From: JABFRJ01 sp031374735
GTDB lineage: Bacteria > Pseudomonadota > Alphaproteobacteria > Rhizobiales > Hyphomicrobiaceae
Assembly: GCA_031374735.1 (NCBI GenBank)
Contig: JANMGQ010000074.1
Location: 22,564 to 86,563, forward strand
Reading direction: 5' to 3'
Length of the DNA: 64,000 bases
The translations under genes were made by a program, and so were the position numbers. Below the pieces are notes generated by a model. That model was not told the DNA's origin. It did no database searches and saw only the letters and a list, made by a program, of their open reading frames with translations. Positions 54,076-62,400 of the stretch are shown here, in pieces (the first letter of the stretch is position 1; each line of letters opens with the position of its first letter).

Positions 54076-54260
54076 TTACAGTCTCCATGTTCAGCTGATG
54101 GAGACAACAATCTAACCACTGACCGACAGAAAACAACAGCTAAAACACACGTAACACGTTGATTTCAAACATTTATCTACGCTGTTGTCGCCGTGACCTG
54201 ATCACAATCAAGCACCCTCGTCGTCAGCGCGCCGAAGTGCCAATCAAAGAGCTGAAGCCG

Positions 54261-54284
54261 CTCAGGTGGCAATGGCCACCTGAG
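54261..54284 (-). terminator. Hairpin after the zinc-ribbon membrane gene
   Basis: CTCAGGTGGC at 54261-54270 pairs with GCCACCTGAG at 54275-54284, a perfect 10-bp stem just past the stop of the minus-strand gene at 54322. No clear T-run follows, so intrinsic termination is only possible. Confidence 0.35.
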
Positions 54285-54321
54285 GGACAACTACCAGCAA
54301 CATCACCTCCCAGCCGTAGTC

Positions 54322-55473
54322 TCAGCCTTGCCGCTGGCCCGTATCGGGGATTGCAATGAACCGGTCGCGTACGATCTCAATCGGCGCCGAGCAACTGGGG
54401 CACAGGCGCTTGATGGGCGTCAGAATGGCCGACCGGGTTGGATCAGGGAACACGACTTCGCCCTTGCACGTCGGGCACCGACCGACCCAGGCGCCCGGCA
54501 CCCCGCCGCCGGGCGAAACCATGTACGCGACGAAGAAGAGCAGCAGCGAAACCGGCCACATGCCGAACCCAAGCGCTCCGACACCGCCGGACGCGAGCAC
54601 CCAAGTGACGAGCCAGCGAAACACCTTGTAAGCACCGGTGGGGCGCCGAACGATCACTTCGTCTTTGACGGCCCAGAGAAGTGAGAAGCTGGCCAGCGTA
54701 TATGGAAGAGCCGATTTGGCGGCTTGACCGGGCGCCGCAGGTATCGACGTGGCTGGGACCGGTGCAATGGCGGAGGCGGCGGACACAGGATCTCCGGCAA
54801 TCGAAGTTGGGTGCCCTGGTGCAGCAAGCGCGATCGCCGGCGATGGAGCCAGCGAAGGCGTCGTAAATGCCTCAGGTACGGCCACGATTGCCGGTGCTGC
54901 TGACTGCGAGGCAAGCGTCGGTGGCATTATGGCCGACGTGGTGGCGGACAAAGAAGCGTTCGGTGCAGTTCGTGACGATCGTTTCGGGTCACCCCACGGC
55001 AGGCTCCAAGGCTCTCCAATAAAGCCTGCCCAGAACGCCAATGGCATCATGACGACAGCCCCAAGCCCAAGCATTGCAAGTCCGAGCCATGGCCTGAACA
55101 GATAGCACAGCGCTGCGGGGACAGCGATCGGGAGCATCGCGACGACGGCGAACGCCAAGCCGCGAGCGACCTGCCGGAAGGGGCGGCATACGCGGTCGGG
55201 GAAGATCGGGGGCGTCAAGGCGCCGAACGCGAAAACAGCGATGAAGAACGGCAGCAACATCGGGCCAAATGAATTCACCCACGGCGTGGCCGGCCCAAAA
55301 GCCATAGACAGGATGATCGTCACGAAGGTGACGGCCAGAACGAGCACGCCGCGGATCAGGCGCTGCAAGAGCGTGCGAGTAATGCGCGAAGACGCGCTGG
55401 GTGGCGGAGTGCCAGCCGTGCCGACATCGCGATCCTGATGGGCTTCTGGTTTGCCCGTTACGCCATTCGACAT
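54322..55473 (-). CDS. Hypothetical membrane protein with C-terminal zinc ribbon
   Basis: A 383-residue protein with four to six membrane segments in two groups (LIRGVLVLAVTFVTIILSMA to AMLGLGAVVMMPLAFWAGF, and later VFRWLVTWVLASGGVGALGF with MWPVSLLLFFVAYMVSPGGG). They are separated by a low-complexity alanine/proline/serine linker of about 110 residues. The C-terminus has two CxxC pairs, GRCPTCKGEVVF and RLCPSCSAPIEI, which form a zinc ribbon. No named family is recognised. It is divergent from the XRE regulator, which may control it. Confidence 0.65.
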   Translation of the reverse strand: MSNGVTGKPEAHQDRDVGTAGTPPPSASSRITRTLLQRLIRGVLVLAVTFVTIILSMAFGPATPWVNSFGPMLLPFFIAVFAFGALTPPIFPDRVCRPFRQVARGLAFAVVAMLPIAVPAALCYLFRPWLGLAMLGLGAVVMMPLAFWAGFIGEPWSLPWGDPKRSSRTAPNASLSATTSAIMPPTLASQSAAPAIVAVPEAFTTPSLAPSPAIALAAPGHPTSIAGDPVSAASAIAPVPATSIPAAPGQAAKSALPYTLASFSLLWAVKDEVIVRRPTGAYKVFRWLVTWVLASGGVGALGFGMWPVSLLLFFVAYMVSPGGGVPGAWVGRCPTCKGEVVFPDPTRSAILTPIKRLCPSCSAPIEIVRDRFIAIPDTGQRQG

Positions 55474-55637
55474 GCACTCGCCCCCGCGCGCTTGACCCGG
55501 CGTTGCCGTGGCTCAGACCGCGGATCGCCCCCAGTCGAGACCAGTCCTCAACCACGGGACGGCTCGACACTCTCCCCATGCGAACAATCCATGGGTTCGT
55601 GAACCCAAGTATCGTACATGGATCGATTGAGCAACCG

Positions 55638-55658
55638 ATGCGAACAGTTTGTTCGCAT
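55638..55658. promoter_or_regulatory. Palindromic operator at the XRE start
   Basis: ATGCGAACA (55638-55646) and TGTTCGCAT (55650-55658) form a perfect 9-bp dyad with a 3-base centre, overlapping the chosen XRE start codon. A second copy of the half-site ATGCGAACA lies at 55578-55586, with an inverted GTTCG further right. Two such sites between a divergent pair are what an autoregulating helix-turn-helix repressor would use. Confidence 0.6.
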
Positions 55659-55998
55659 GGAACTCTTTGCCAAGAATGTGAAAGAAAAGGCGGCAGCACT
55701 GAAGCTGTCGCAGGCCGAAGTCGCGCGCCGGGCCGGCATCACGGAACGTCGTTTCGGGCACTACCTGTCGTCACGGTCCGAACCGAACCTGCAGGTGCTC
55801 ATCAGGATCGCCGCCGTCCTGGATACGACGCCGAACCACCTGCTCGGCGTGGAGCCGCCGGCCACGTTCAAGAAGGGGGACGAGGCCGCCCGCCTGCGCG
55901 GCCGGATCGCAGCCGCATGCGCCTCCATGGACGAGGCCGCGTTGCCCCTGGCGCTGACGCTCGTGGAAGCCGTGTTGGAGCATCACTCGGGGGCGTAG
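55657..55998 (+). CDS. XRE-family helix-turn-helix regulator
   Basis: A 113-residue protein with one XRE DNA-binding domain, LKLSQAEVARRAGITERRFG followed by HYLSSRSEPNLQVLIRIAAV, then LDTTPNHLLGVEPP and a helical C-terminus that may dimerise. The ATG at 55657 is preferred. An ATG at 55618 adds 13 residues but would place the operator inside the gene. It is probably an autoregulated repressor of the accessory region. A damaged copy of its middle part lies at 60724. Confidence 0.8.
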   Translation: MELFAKNVKEKAAALKLSQAEVARRAGITERRFGHYLSSRSEPNLQVLIRIAAVLDTTPNHLLGVEPPATFKKGDEAARLRGRIAAACASMDEAALPLALTLVEAVLEHHSGA

Positions 55999-56648
55999 GG
56001 GCCCGGTTGGATTTGAGCCTCTACGCGACCAGCGAGTGAGCAGGGCCTTCGCCTCCATCACGTGCAGTCTCAAACTGCTCGCAACCGCCACCGCGGATCG
56101 ACCGGCCGTCGCAGGCAGGCGCCGATCTGCGGCGGTCAGCAGCGCGAAACCGCGCCGATTGAGTATCTGTCTGAGGTCGTCAGCTCCCGCATGAACACCG
56201 ACAAGGCGACCAAGGCGCGCGCCGATCCGCTCCGGAGGCGACCCTGATTGCCTCGCGCGCAACCTGGACGACAAGCGGCTGGCGATGTTTATCGAGATTG
56301 CGCGGACTGTGGAGCGGGGGTGAGCCGATTCGCACACGAGTACGGTAACCTTGCCGACGATGCTGTTCATAGTCTACTGAGACCTGAGCAATGCCGAGCG
56401 CGCTCGTGGTGTTGTCAGCGCTCGATCTTTTACTCAATCTGGTCTGCATCTTGGGTCTCGACGTGGCCGCCCTGGTGGATACGGCACCACGACGCCAACC
56501 GTTTGCGAAAGCCTCATCCGCCTTGAGGCCCGCGCCGTCCTTGTTATCCGCAATCTGACCGGGAAGCACAGAAGCGGATGCAGATGCTGTCTTTCAAGTC
56601 GCTAGTCAGTGCTGTATTATACTGCAGATTCGAATTTTCGAGGGAGCC
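55999..56648. other. Gap with remnant reading frames before the S1 chimera
   Basis: No intact gene is seen in these 650 bases. One plus-strand stretch ending at the TGA near 56325 reads DDKRLAMFIEIARTVERG, which resembles the C-terminal tail of phage-type regulators, but no start or domain remains. The right end carries the promoter of the next gene. Confidence 0.5.
56618..56646 (+). promoter_or_regulatory. Probable promoter end and ribosome-binding site of the S1 chimera
   Basis: TATACT at 56618-56623 is a good -10 box in an AT-rich patch unlike the surrounding DNA. The matching -35 is weak (TTCAAG at 56593-56598 or the hexamer at 56595-56600). A strong purine-rich GAGGGAG site at 56640-56646 sits just before ATG 56649. 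Confidence 0.45.
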
Positions 56649-58874
56649 ATGACCGCGGCAGTCGGCAGAGACGAAGAGGAGAGCAAGCTAAATGCTGGGC
56701 TGTTCGCCGCAATGCTCAACGAGAGCTTCGAGCGCGAAGACCAGTACGAAGGCAGTGTCGTCAAAGGGCGCGTCGTCGCCATCGAAATGGAAGTCGCTGT
56801 CATAGACGTCGGCATGAAGATGGAAGGACGCGTCCAGCTCAAGGAATTCCAGAGCGGCGCGAACTCTGTCAAGCTGAAGGTCGGCGATACCGTCGAAGTC
56901 TACCTGGAGCGCGTCGAGAATGCGCTCGGTGAAGCCGTGCTGTCGCGCGACAAGGCGCGGCGCGAAGAAAGCTGGACCAAGCTCGAAGTCAAATTCAACA
57001 ACTCCGAAGTCGTCACCGGCACCATCTTCAACAAGGTCAAGGGCGGCTTCACGGTCGATCTCGACGGCGCCGTGGCGTTCCTGCCGGGCTCCCAGGTCGA
57101 TGTGCGCCCCGTGCGCGATATCGGGCCCCTGATGCACTCGCCGCAGCCCTTCAAGATCCTCAAAATGGATCGCCGCCGCGGCAACATCGTCGTCTCGCGT
57201 CGTGAGATCCTCGAAGCAACGCGCGCCGAACAGCGCACCGAAATCGTCTCGCGGCTGGGTGAAAACCAGGTCATCGACGGCGTGGTCAAGAACATCACCG
57301 ACTACGGCGCCTTCATCGACTTGGGCGGCATCGACGGCCTGTTGCACGTCACCGACATGGCCTGGCGCCGGGTCAATCACCCCTCGGAGATCGTCAACGT
57401 CGGCGATACCGTCAAGGTGCAGATCATCCGCATCAACCCCGATACCCAGCGCATCTCGCTCGGCATGAAGCAGCTGCAGTCGGATCCGTGGGCCGGCATC
57501 GAAGCCAAGTACCCGGTCAAGGCCCGCTTCGCCGGCACCGTCACGAACATCGCCGACTACGGCGCCTTCGTCGAGCTGGAGCCGGGCGTCGAAGGCCTGA
57601 TCCACGTTTCGGAAATGAGCTGGACCAAGAAGAACGTGCACCCCGGCAAGATCGTCGCCACTTCGCAGAAGGTCGACGTGCAGATCCTGGAAGTCGACTC
57701 AGCCAAGCGCCGTATCTCGCTCGGCCTGAAGCAGACGCAGGACAATCCGTGGGATGCGTTCCTGACCGTGCATCCGCGCGGCACGATCGTCGAAGGCCCG
57801 ATCCGCAACATCACCGAATTCGGTCTGTTCATCGGCCTCGACAACGGTGTCGACGGCATGGTGCACCTGTCGGATCTCGGCTGGAACAAGACGCCTGAAG
57901 AGGCCATCAAGGACTTCAAGAAGGGCGACACCATCAAGGCCGTCGTGCTCGACGTCGACAGCTCGAAAGAGCGCATTTCGCTCGGCATCAAGCAGATGGC
58001 GGGCGACCCGATGCAGGGCCTCGTGGCCGGCAAGAAGGGCGATCAGGTGACGTGCGAAGTGACCAAGGTCACCGAGAACGGCCTCGACGTGAAGATCGTC
58101 GGCTCTGATCTGGTGTCGTTCATCAAGCGGGTCGATCTCTCGCGTGATCGCGCCGAACAGCGCCCGGAACGCTTCAACGTCGGCGACAAACTCGACGCCG
58201 CCATCACCTCGATCGATCGCCAGACCAAGAAGGTCGGCGTGTCCATCAAGGCGCTGGAAATGGCCGAAGAAAAGCAGGCCGCCGCCGCCTACGGCTCGAC
58301 CGACTCAGGCGCCTCTCTGGGCGACATCCTCGGTGCGGCCCTTAAGCGGATTGAGCCATCTATGCTCCCCGCCGCACCAAATGCACCTAGTAGACCAGTA
58401 TCCGACGCGGCTGTGCAGGTGTCAGTGCCATCCGAGTACTTCTGGAAGCATCTCTCGATCCGATTTGCCGGTGGTTTCCATCCCAACTCGTCAATTGAGG
58501 CGTCCCAAACGATTGCTGCTGCAATACTTGAGTTGTTGGATGACTTCGCCACGAAGAAGCTCCCTGTGGAGGCAGCCGTAGGCGTGATTGTGGACGCAAC
58601 TATTCGTTGCGAGGCAAAGTTCGGAGCGGAAGCCGCGGCTTTTCTTGGTGATCATGCCGCGCGCATAATCAACGCCAAGAAGCCCCTCTGTACGTTGCTC
58701 CCTCATCTACTAATAAAAGTTGGCATGTGCCACAGTGGTGCCGGTGCATTTTATGCTGCCGAGAGCTACTTCCTGGCAGCCATGGAGCGTGCACTCGAAG
58801 TAGCTAATGTTGGCGCTGCGACTCAAGCGAAGCTTGCGATCGATAATGCAAAGAAGCAGCTGGTGGGCATGTAG
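56649..58874 (+). CDS. Ribosomal protein S1 fused to a novel C-terminal domain
   Basis: A 741-residue chimera. Residues 1-566 are a complete S1 with six OB-fold repeats (about 36-105, 120-185, 207-275, 292-362, 380-450, 465-535; for example KNITDYGAFIDLGGIDGLLH and NIADYGAFVELEPGVEGLIH). They end in STDSGASLGDILGAALK, which is the normal terminus of alphaproteobacterial S1. From 58347 the frame runs on for 175 residues into a helical domain that I do not recognise (VPSEYFWKHLSIRFAGGFHP, AILELLDDFATKKLPVEAAV, SGAGAFYAAESYFLAAMERA). The first 35 residues also differ from usual S1. Codon use turns less GC-rich at the junction. It is not in the usual rpsA setting (cmk, ihfB). S1 binds mRNA on the 30S subunit; here it may serve as a decoy, sensor or targeting module. 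Whether another rpsA exists is unknown. Confidence 0.85.
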   Translation: MTAAVGRDEEESKLNAGLFAAMLNESFEREDQYEGSVVKGRVVAIEMEVAVIDVGMKMEGRVQLKEFQSGANSVKLKVGDTVEVYLERVENALGEAVLSRDKARREESWTKLEVKFNNSEVVTGTIFNKVKGGFTVDLDGAVAFLPGSQVDVRPVRDIGPLMHSPQPFKILKMDRRRGNIVVSRREILEATRAEQRTEIVSRLGENQVIDGVVKNITDYGAFIDLGGIDGLLHVTDMAWRRVNHPSEIVNVGDTVKVQIIRINPDTQRISLGMKQLQSDPWAGIEAKYPVKARFAGTVTNIADYGAFVELEPGVEGLIHVSEMSWTKKNVHPGKIVATSQKVDVQILEVDSAKRRISLGLKQTQDNPWDAFLTVHPRGTIVEGPIRNITEFGLFIGLDNGVDGMVHLSDLGWNKTPEEAIKDFKKGDTIKAVVLDVDSSKERISLGIKQMAGDPMQGLVAGKKGDQVTCEVTKVTENGLDVKIVGSDLVSFIKRVDLSRDRAEQRPERFNVGDKLDAAITSIDRQTKKVGVSIKALEMAEEKQAAAAYGSTDSGASLGDILGAALKRIEPSMLPAAPNAPSRPVSDAAVQVSVPSEYFWKHLSIRFAGGFHPNSSIEASQTIAAAILELLDDFATKKLPVEAAVGVIVDATIRCEAKFGAEAAAFLGDHAARIINAKKPLCTLLPHLLIKVGMCHSGAGAFYAAESYFLAAMERALEVANVGAATQAKLAIDNAKKQLVGM

Positions 58875-58933
58875 GGCCCGGTGTATGAGCCCTAGGAACA
58901 TTATATGAGTACGGGTTCTGGAGGGGCGCAGCG

Positions 58934-59947
58934 ATGGCCGGAATGGATGGTTTGTCCCCGGAAGCTGTTGCTTTCCTTAGGAATATCGACGCACCTGTTG
59001 TTCATCAAATTTCCAAAGCAGACGCGCTTTCGAAGTTGCACGTGGACTTCAAAGCGCGCCTGATGGAACAGGTTGGGCGATTTCAGATCGGAATAGTGGT
59101 TGCGCTCCCCAAGGAGTGGGCAGCAGCGGTTAGAGTCGCCGACAAGCAAGAGCCGTTTTTCCATCCTCTCGAGGATGTGACCTACCACGTTCTTACGATT
59201 GGAACTTCTCCACGCGCTCATCATGTTGTGCTGGCCCTCTGCCCAAAGATGGGAAACTCAGCGAGTGCAATCGCAGCGACCGCCATGCTGAAAGACTTTC
59301 CGCGCATAGCCGACATAATAATGCTCGGAATCGCGGGCGGCATTCCAAATGTGGATGATCCGGAAACAGATGTCCGCCTTGGGGACATTGTCGTTTCAAG
59401 CGGAAAAGGTCTGGTCCAATACGATATGACGAAAATCGAAGACGACAGAATAGTTGTCAGGTCGATTGCGCCAACGCCCTCGGCGCGCCTTACTCAGATA
59501 GTGCAGCAGCTTGAAGGGTTGAGGCTGGTAGACGGTTCTCGTCCCTGGGACTCGCACATTGACGAGGCATCAAAAATCGAAAGCGGGTCGCGACCTGTCG
59601 AAGACACCGACCCGTTGAATGCAGAGCGCAAGCTTAAAGCTCAAGTCGACCCGACACGTGTAAGTAAACGCCCGAAAGTTCACTACGGAACTATTGGCTC
59701 TGCTAATGCACTTGTTAAAAAGACTGAGCTTCGAGATGAGTTGAGGAAGACACATGGAGTTCTGGCCGTTGAGATGGAGGGCTCCGGCATTGCCGACGCC
59801 GCATGGTTCCAAGGCAAGGGCTATCTGATAGTGCGGGGAATTTGCGATTATTGCGATAAGACCAAATCCAATACATGGCAAGGATATGCGTCGGCGGCGG
59901 CGGCTGGATACATGCGTGCAATTGTCGAGCGTATCGCGCCAGCATAG
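58934..59947 (+). CDS. PNP/MTAN-type nucleoside phosphorylase, conflict-system type
   Basis: A 337-residue protein. A short N-terminal helical part (about 1-50) precedes a PNP_UDP-family domain: IGIVVALPKEWAAAVRVAD, IIMLGIAGGIPNVDDPETDV, LGDIVVSSGKGLVQYD, AVEMEGSGIADAAW and the end YLIVRGICDYCDKTKSNTWQ. The VEMEG motif and RGxxDYxDxxKxxxWQ ending are those of phosphorylase domains found in nucleotide-targeting effectors and in NLR-like proteins, not of the metabolic enzyme. It follows the S1 chimera by 59 bases with its own GGAGGGG site. The likely substrate is a nucleoside or nucleotide, which is inference. Confidence 0.85.
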   Translation: MAGMDGLSPEAVAFLRNIDAPVVHQISKADALSKLHVDFKARLMEQVGRFQIGIVVALPKEWAAAVRVADKQEPFFHPLEDVTYHVLTIGTSPRAHHVVLALCPKMGNSASAIAATAMLKDFPRIADIIMLGIAGGIPNVDDPETDVRLGDIVVSSGKGLVQYDMTKIEDDRIVVRSIAPTPSARLTQIVQQLEGLRLVDGSRPWDSHIDEASKIESGSRPVEDTDPLNAERKLKAQVDPTRVSKRPKVHYGTIGSANALVKKTELRDELRKTHGVLAVEMEGSGIADAAWFQGKGYLIVRGICDYCDKTKSNTWQGYASAAAAGYMRAIVERIAPA

Positions 59948-59995
59948 TGGCTTTGCATCGGTCGTCAATGTTCGCGTCACTGGTGGAGGTTTAAA

Positions 59996-60439
59996 TTGTC
60001 ACAATCGGCATCTTCTGAAAATATCGGTTGGAAGTGGTTTGAATACCATGCAAAACAACGACTTGATATGTTCAAATTTTATTTGTCGATTTACGCTGGC
60101 GCGATGGGCTTGGGCGTCGCAATTTTTGACAAGGGTTTTTCGAGATCCGCTCTATTCTTTGGTGTCTTGAGCTTCGTACTTTCCGCGGTTTTCTGGCGAC
60201 TGGACGTACGGTCTAGGAGATTAATTGAAATCGGCGAGCGCATGGTATCAGCTCACTGCTCAGCTTCAGGCATGCCGGACGACTTGAACCCTGTTCTGCT
60301 GGCTGCGAAGCATACAGGTGGCCTGCGCTTGAAGGCCGGTTTCAACGCGGTTTTCTTTATGGGTGGCCTTATGGGGCTCTTCTTAGCCGGGATATCCTAT
60401 GCTGCTGCCATGCAGTTGGCACTGTTCGCGCTGAAGTAG
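59996..60439 (+). CDS. Small membrane protein of the PNP unit
   Basis: A 147-residue protein with a TTG start preceded by GGAGG. The N-terminus WKWFEYHAKQRLDMFKFYL precedes two close membrane helices (YLSIYAGAMGLGVAIFDKGF and ALFFGVLSFVLSAVFWRL), a cytoplasmic helix (RRLIEIGERMVSAHC) and a C-terminal membrane segment (GLMGLFLAGISYAAAMQLAL). The pattern WxxFxxHAxQRxxMF is one I associate with membrane proteins beside defence effectors, comparable to SLATT-like proteins. It follows the phosphorylase by 48 bases and completes the three-gene unit. Confidence 0.65.
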   Translation: MSQSASSENIGWKWFEYHAKQRLDMFKFYLSIYAGAMGLGVAIFDKGFSRSALFFGVLSFVLSAVFWRLDVRSRRLIEIGERMVSAHCSASGMPDDLNPVLLAAKHTGGLRLKAGFNAVFFMGGLMGLFLAGISYAAAMQLALFALK

Positions 60440-60473
60440 TTACAATCCGTTTCTTTTTGTGCGTTGACGCAGT

Positions 60474-60493
60474 GTGAGTCCGATCGGACTCAC
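60474..60493. promoter_or_regulatory. Perfect 20-bp palindrome
   Basis: GTGAGTCCGA followed by TCGGACTCAC is fully self-complementary with no spacer. A TTGACG at 60464 would fit as a -35 box just before it, so it may be an operator or a protein-binding site. It lies in the 665-base gap 60440-61104. Confidence 0.55.
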
Positions 60494-60723
60494 TACCCCA
60501 ACATCGTCAAACTCGGTCTGTCTCCGTTCTTGCCGCCGCCCGGCAAATCGACTCACGTCCTGCCCGACACCGAGCCGGGGGACCGGAGCCGTCATCGAGG
60601 CCGACATCGCCGCCACGCTGGCGCAGGCCGGGCTGTGCCGACGGGAAGATCGAACAGCTTCCGCCCATGCGAGCCACCAGCATCGACCTCGAGCGCAGAA
60701 TGCCGCTCTTCCCGATCCGAACC

Positions 60724-60885
60724 TCCGAACCGAACCTGCAGGTGCTCATTAGGATCGCCGCCGTCCTGGATACGACGCCGAACCAACTCCTCGGCGTGGA
60801 ACCGCCGGCCACGTTCAAGAAGGGCGACGAGGCCGCACGGCTGCGCGGCCGCATCTCAGCCACATGCGGCATGGGCGAGGCCGCG
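60724..60885 (+). pseudogene. Truncated duplicate of the XRE regulator
   Basis: From 60724 the DNA is a close copy of 55777-55941, with only scattered base changes. It encodes SEPNLQVLIRIAAVLDTTPN, then QLLGVEPPATFKKGDEAARL, against NHLLGVEPP in the intact gene. The DNA-binding half of the gene is missing, and upstream sequence is unrelated, so no regulator can be made. It lies between the membrane protein and the next gene. The frame runs on to 61296, but that part belongs to a separate small gene. Confidence 0.75.
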
Positions 60886-61104
60886 TCCGTGCCGCTCGCA
60901 CCAATGTCGGGCGAGCCAGTGCAGGAGCCCGGCGGGCTGCGGCGGCGGGGCGCTTTCTGTTGCCTTAAGGGCAACAATCTCCTGTTGCCGCTTAGGCCGG
61001 ACGTTAACCAGTCGCATGCAACTGTTCATTGTCAGTTGCGAATCACCATGGTAGCTGACAGTCAACGTAGCGTAGCCGGGCTGCGCGCGACGGGGAGAGA
61101 TTTT

Positions 61105-61296
61105 ATGTCGACCAGGAAGCTGCCTGACGATGTGAAGAAGATCGAGTATCTCACCGGAGTTCTAAGCGCGGCGGCGGAAACCGGGCAAGCGACAGACTAC
61201 GGCTACAACAAAAACCATTTGCCTGAGACGACAGGAAAGTCGCGTAAGATGTCGTCAAGTTTCGAGATCACGATCGGTCAGAAGCAGCCGAAGTAA
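61105..61296 (+). CDS. Small hypothetical protein
   Basis: This 63-residue protein starts at ATG 61105, ten bases after a GGGGAGAG ribosome-binding site. It is highly polar (MSTRKLPDDVKKIEYLTGVL, then a tail SSFEITIGQKQPK) with no membrane segment and no recognised family. It shares a frame with the regulator remnant upstream, but the site and composition suggest an independent gene. It precedes the 180-residue gene at 61333. Confidence 0.45.
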   Translation: MSTRKLPDDVKKIEYLTGVLSAAAETGQATDYGYNKNHLPETTGKSRKMSSSFEITIGQKQPK

Positions 61297-61332
61297 CCCT
61301 CGCGCCTTGCAAGAACGGGCACTGGGGGCCGC

Positions 61333-61875
61333 ATGTTGATCGATGCAGATACACTTCCTTCGATGGTCAATCTCGGGAAGTTGCAAGAGCATTTTGCAGC
61401 ACACTGCATCGAAGAATGCAGCAAGGCTCTACTGAGGCCGGTGGTTTCTGTCGCTCGTCTGCGCGACGCACACCATGCATGGCAGGATGACATGCTGCGG
61501 CTCCAGAGCAGAGAGCCGCATCTGCACGAAGGTTTGGATCACTTCAAGCAGAGCGCGAACCTCGCCTATTGGCTACGTCGGATGTCGCCGGTTGTGGAGT
61601 TCAAAGACTTTGCCGCCGAACTCGAAGGTATGGATGATCTCTATCCCGATGAACGCGATCTGCGGAAGTTCCTGACGAAGTACGGCACAGAGTACCTTGC
61701 GTTCGACTTTGGTTTTCAGGTTTGTCTGTACTACCAGCTTGAGCGAACCCAAAACCCTAGCCAGTTCTCGCCAGCGCTGTCTGGCGAGTACTTGGTTGAC
61801 GTGTGCCACATGATGAAATTCAAGCATGTGTCTCCTCATGCTATGTTTTTGGTTTACAAGTCGATTTTCATCTAA
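61333..61875 (+). CDS. Hypothetical protein next to the methyltransferase
   Basis: A 180-residue soluble protein (MLIDADTLPSMVNLGKLQEH, SANLAYWLRRMSPVVEFKDF, FLVYKSIFI at the end). It is rich in aromatic residues and mostly helical, with no motif I can name. It lies 54 bases before vsr on the same strand. Its position suggests a partner in restriction or defence, but no nuclease motif (such as PD-ExK) is seen. Confidence 0.6.
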   Translation: MLIDADTLPSMVNLGKLQEHFAAHCIEECSKALLRPVVSVARLRDAHHAWQDDMLRLQSREPHLHEGLDHFKQSANLAYWLRRMSPVVEFKDFAAELEGMDDLYPDERDLRKFLTKYGTEYLAFDFGFQVCLYYQLERTQNPSQFSPALSGEYLVDVCHMMKFKHVSPHAMFLVYKSIFI

Positions 61876-61929
61876 GCTGCTCCGGTTAGGTCCGCGCGGA
61901 TCGCCCTTGCCGCGTTGGGTGGAGCACAC

Positions 61930-62400
61930 ATGTCCGACACCATCACCCCCGCCCGCCGCAGCGCCAACATGGCCGCGATCCGCGGGCGCGACACCGGCCC
62001 GGAGCTGGCCGTCCGCCGCGCGCTCCGCGCCGCCAGCATCGGCTACCGGCTGCAGGACCGCACTCTGCCCGGCCGGCCGGACATCGTGATGAAGGGCCGC
62101 CATGCCGTCATCTTCGTTCACGGTTGCTTCTGGCATCGGCACGCCGACTGCCGGTTTGCCTACGCGCCCAAGTCGCGCACTGACTTCTGGCAGAAAAAGT
62201 TTGCGGACAACGTCGCCAGGGACCATAAGAACGAAACGAGACTCCAAGACAGTGGATGGCGGGTGCTCGTGGTGTGGGAATGTGAGACGGCGGACGCTAA
62301 GTTGCTGAGCGAACGAATCACACAGTGGCTGAGTCGGGGGACGGATGAAGCGGGGGGCAAAGGCCAGGGGCGAGCAGGGCGTGATCGCGCGCAAGATTGA
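61930..62400 (+). CDS. vsr: Very short patch repair endonuclease
   Basis: A 156-residue Vsr. It has RRSANMAAIRGRDTGPELAV at the start, the catalytic aspartate Asp51 in LPGRPDIVM, and the metal and zinc site in FVHGCFWHRHADCRFAYAP. It nicks T:G mismatches made when the 5-methylcytosine of the partner methyltransferase deaminates. The ATG at 61930 starts MSDTITPARR; the frame runs back to 61915. Its 3' end overlaps the methyltransferase start by 56 bases. Confidence 0.93.
   Translation: MSDTITPARRSANMAAIRGRDTGPELAVRRALRAASIGYRLQDRTLPGRPDIVMKGRHAVIFVHGCFWHRHADCRFAYAPKSRTDFWQKKFADNVARDHKNETRLQDSGWRVLVVWECETADAKLLSERITQWLSRGTDEAGGKGQGRAGRDRAQD

Noticed and set aside
60667..61296. A 209-residue frame taken as a full regulator gene
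   Set aside because: It lacks the helix-turn-helix half and joins a copied regulator fragment, filler and a separate small gene with its own ribosome-binding site.
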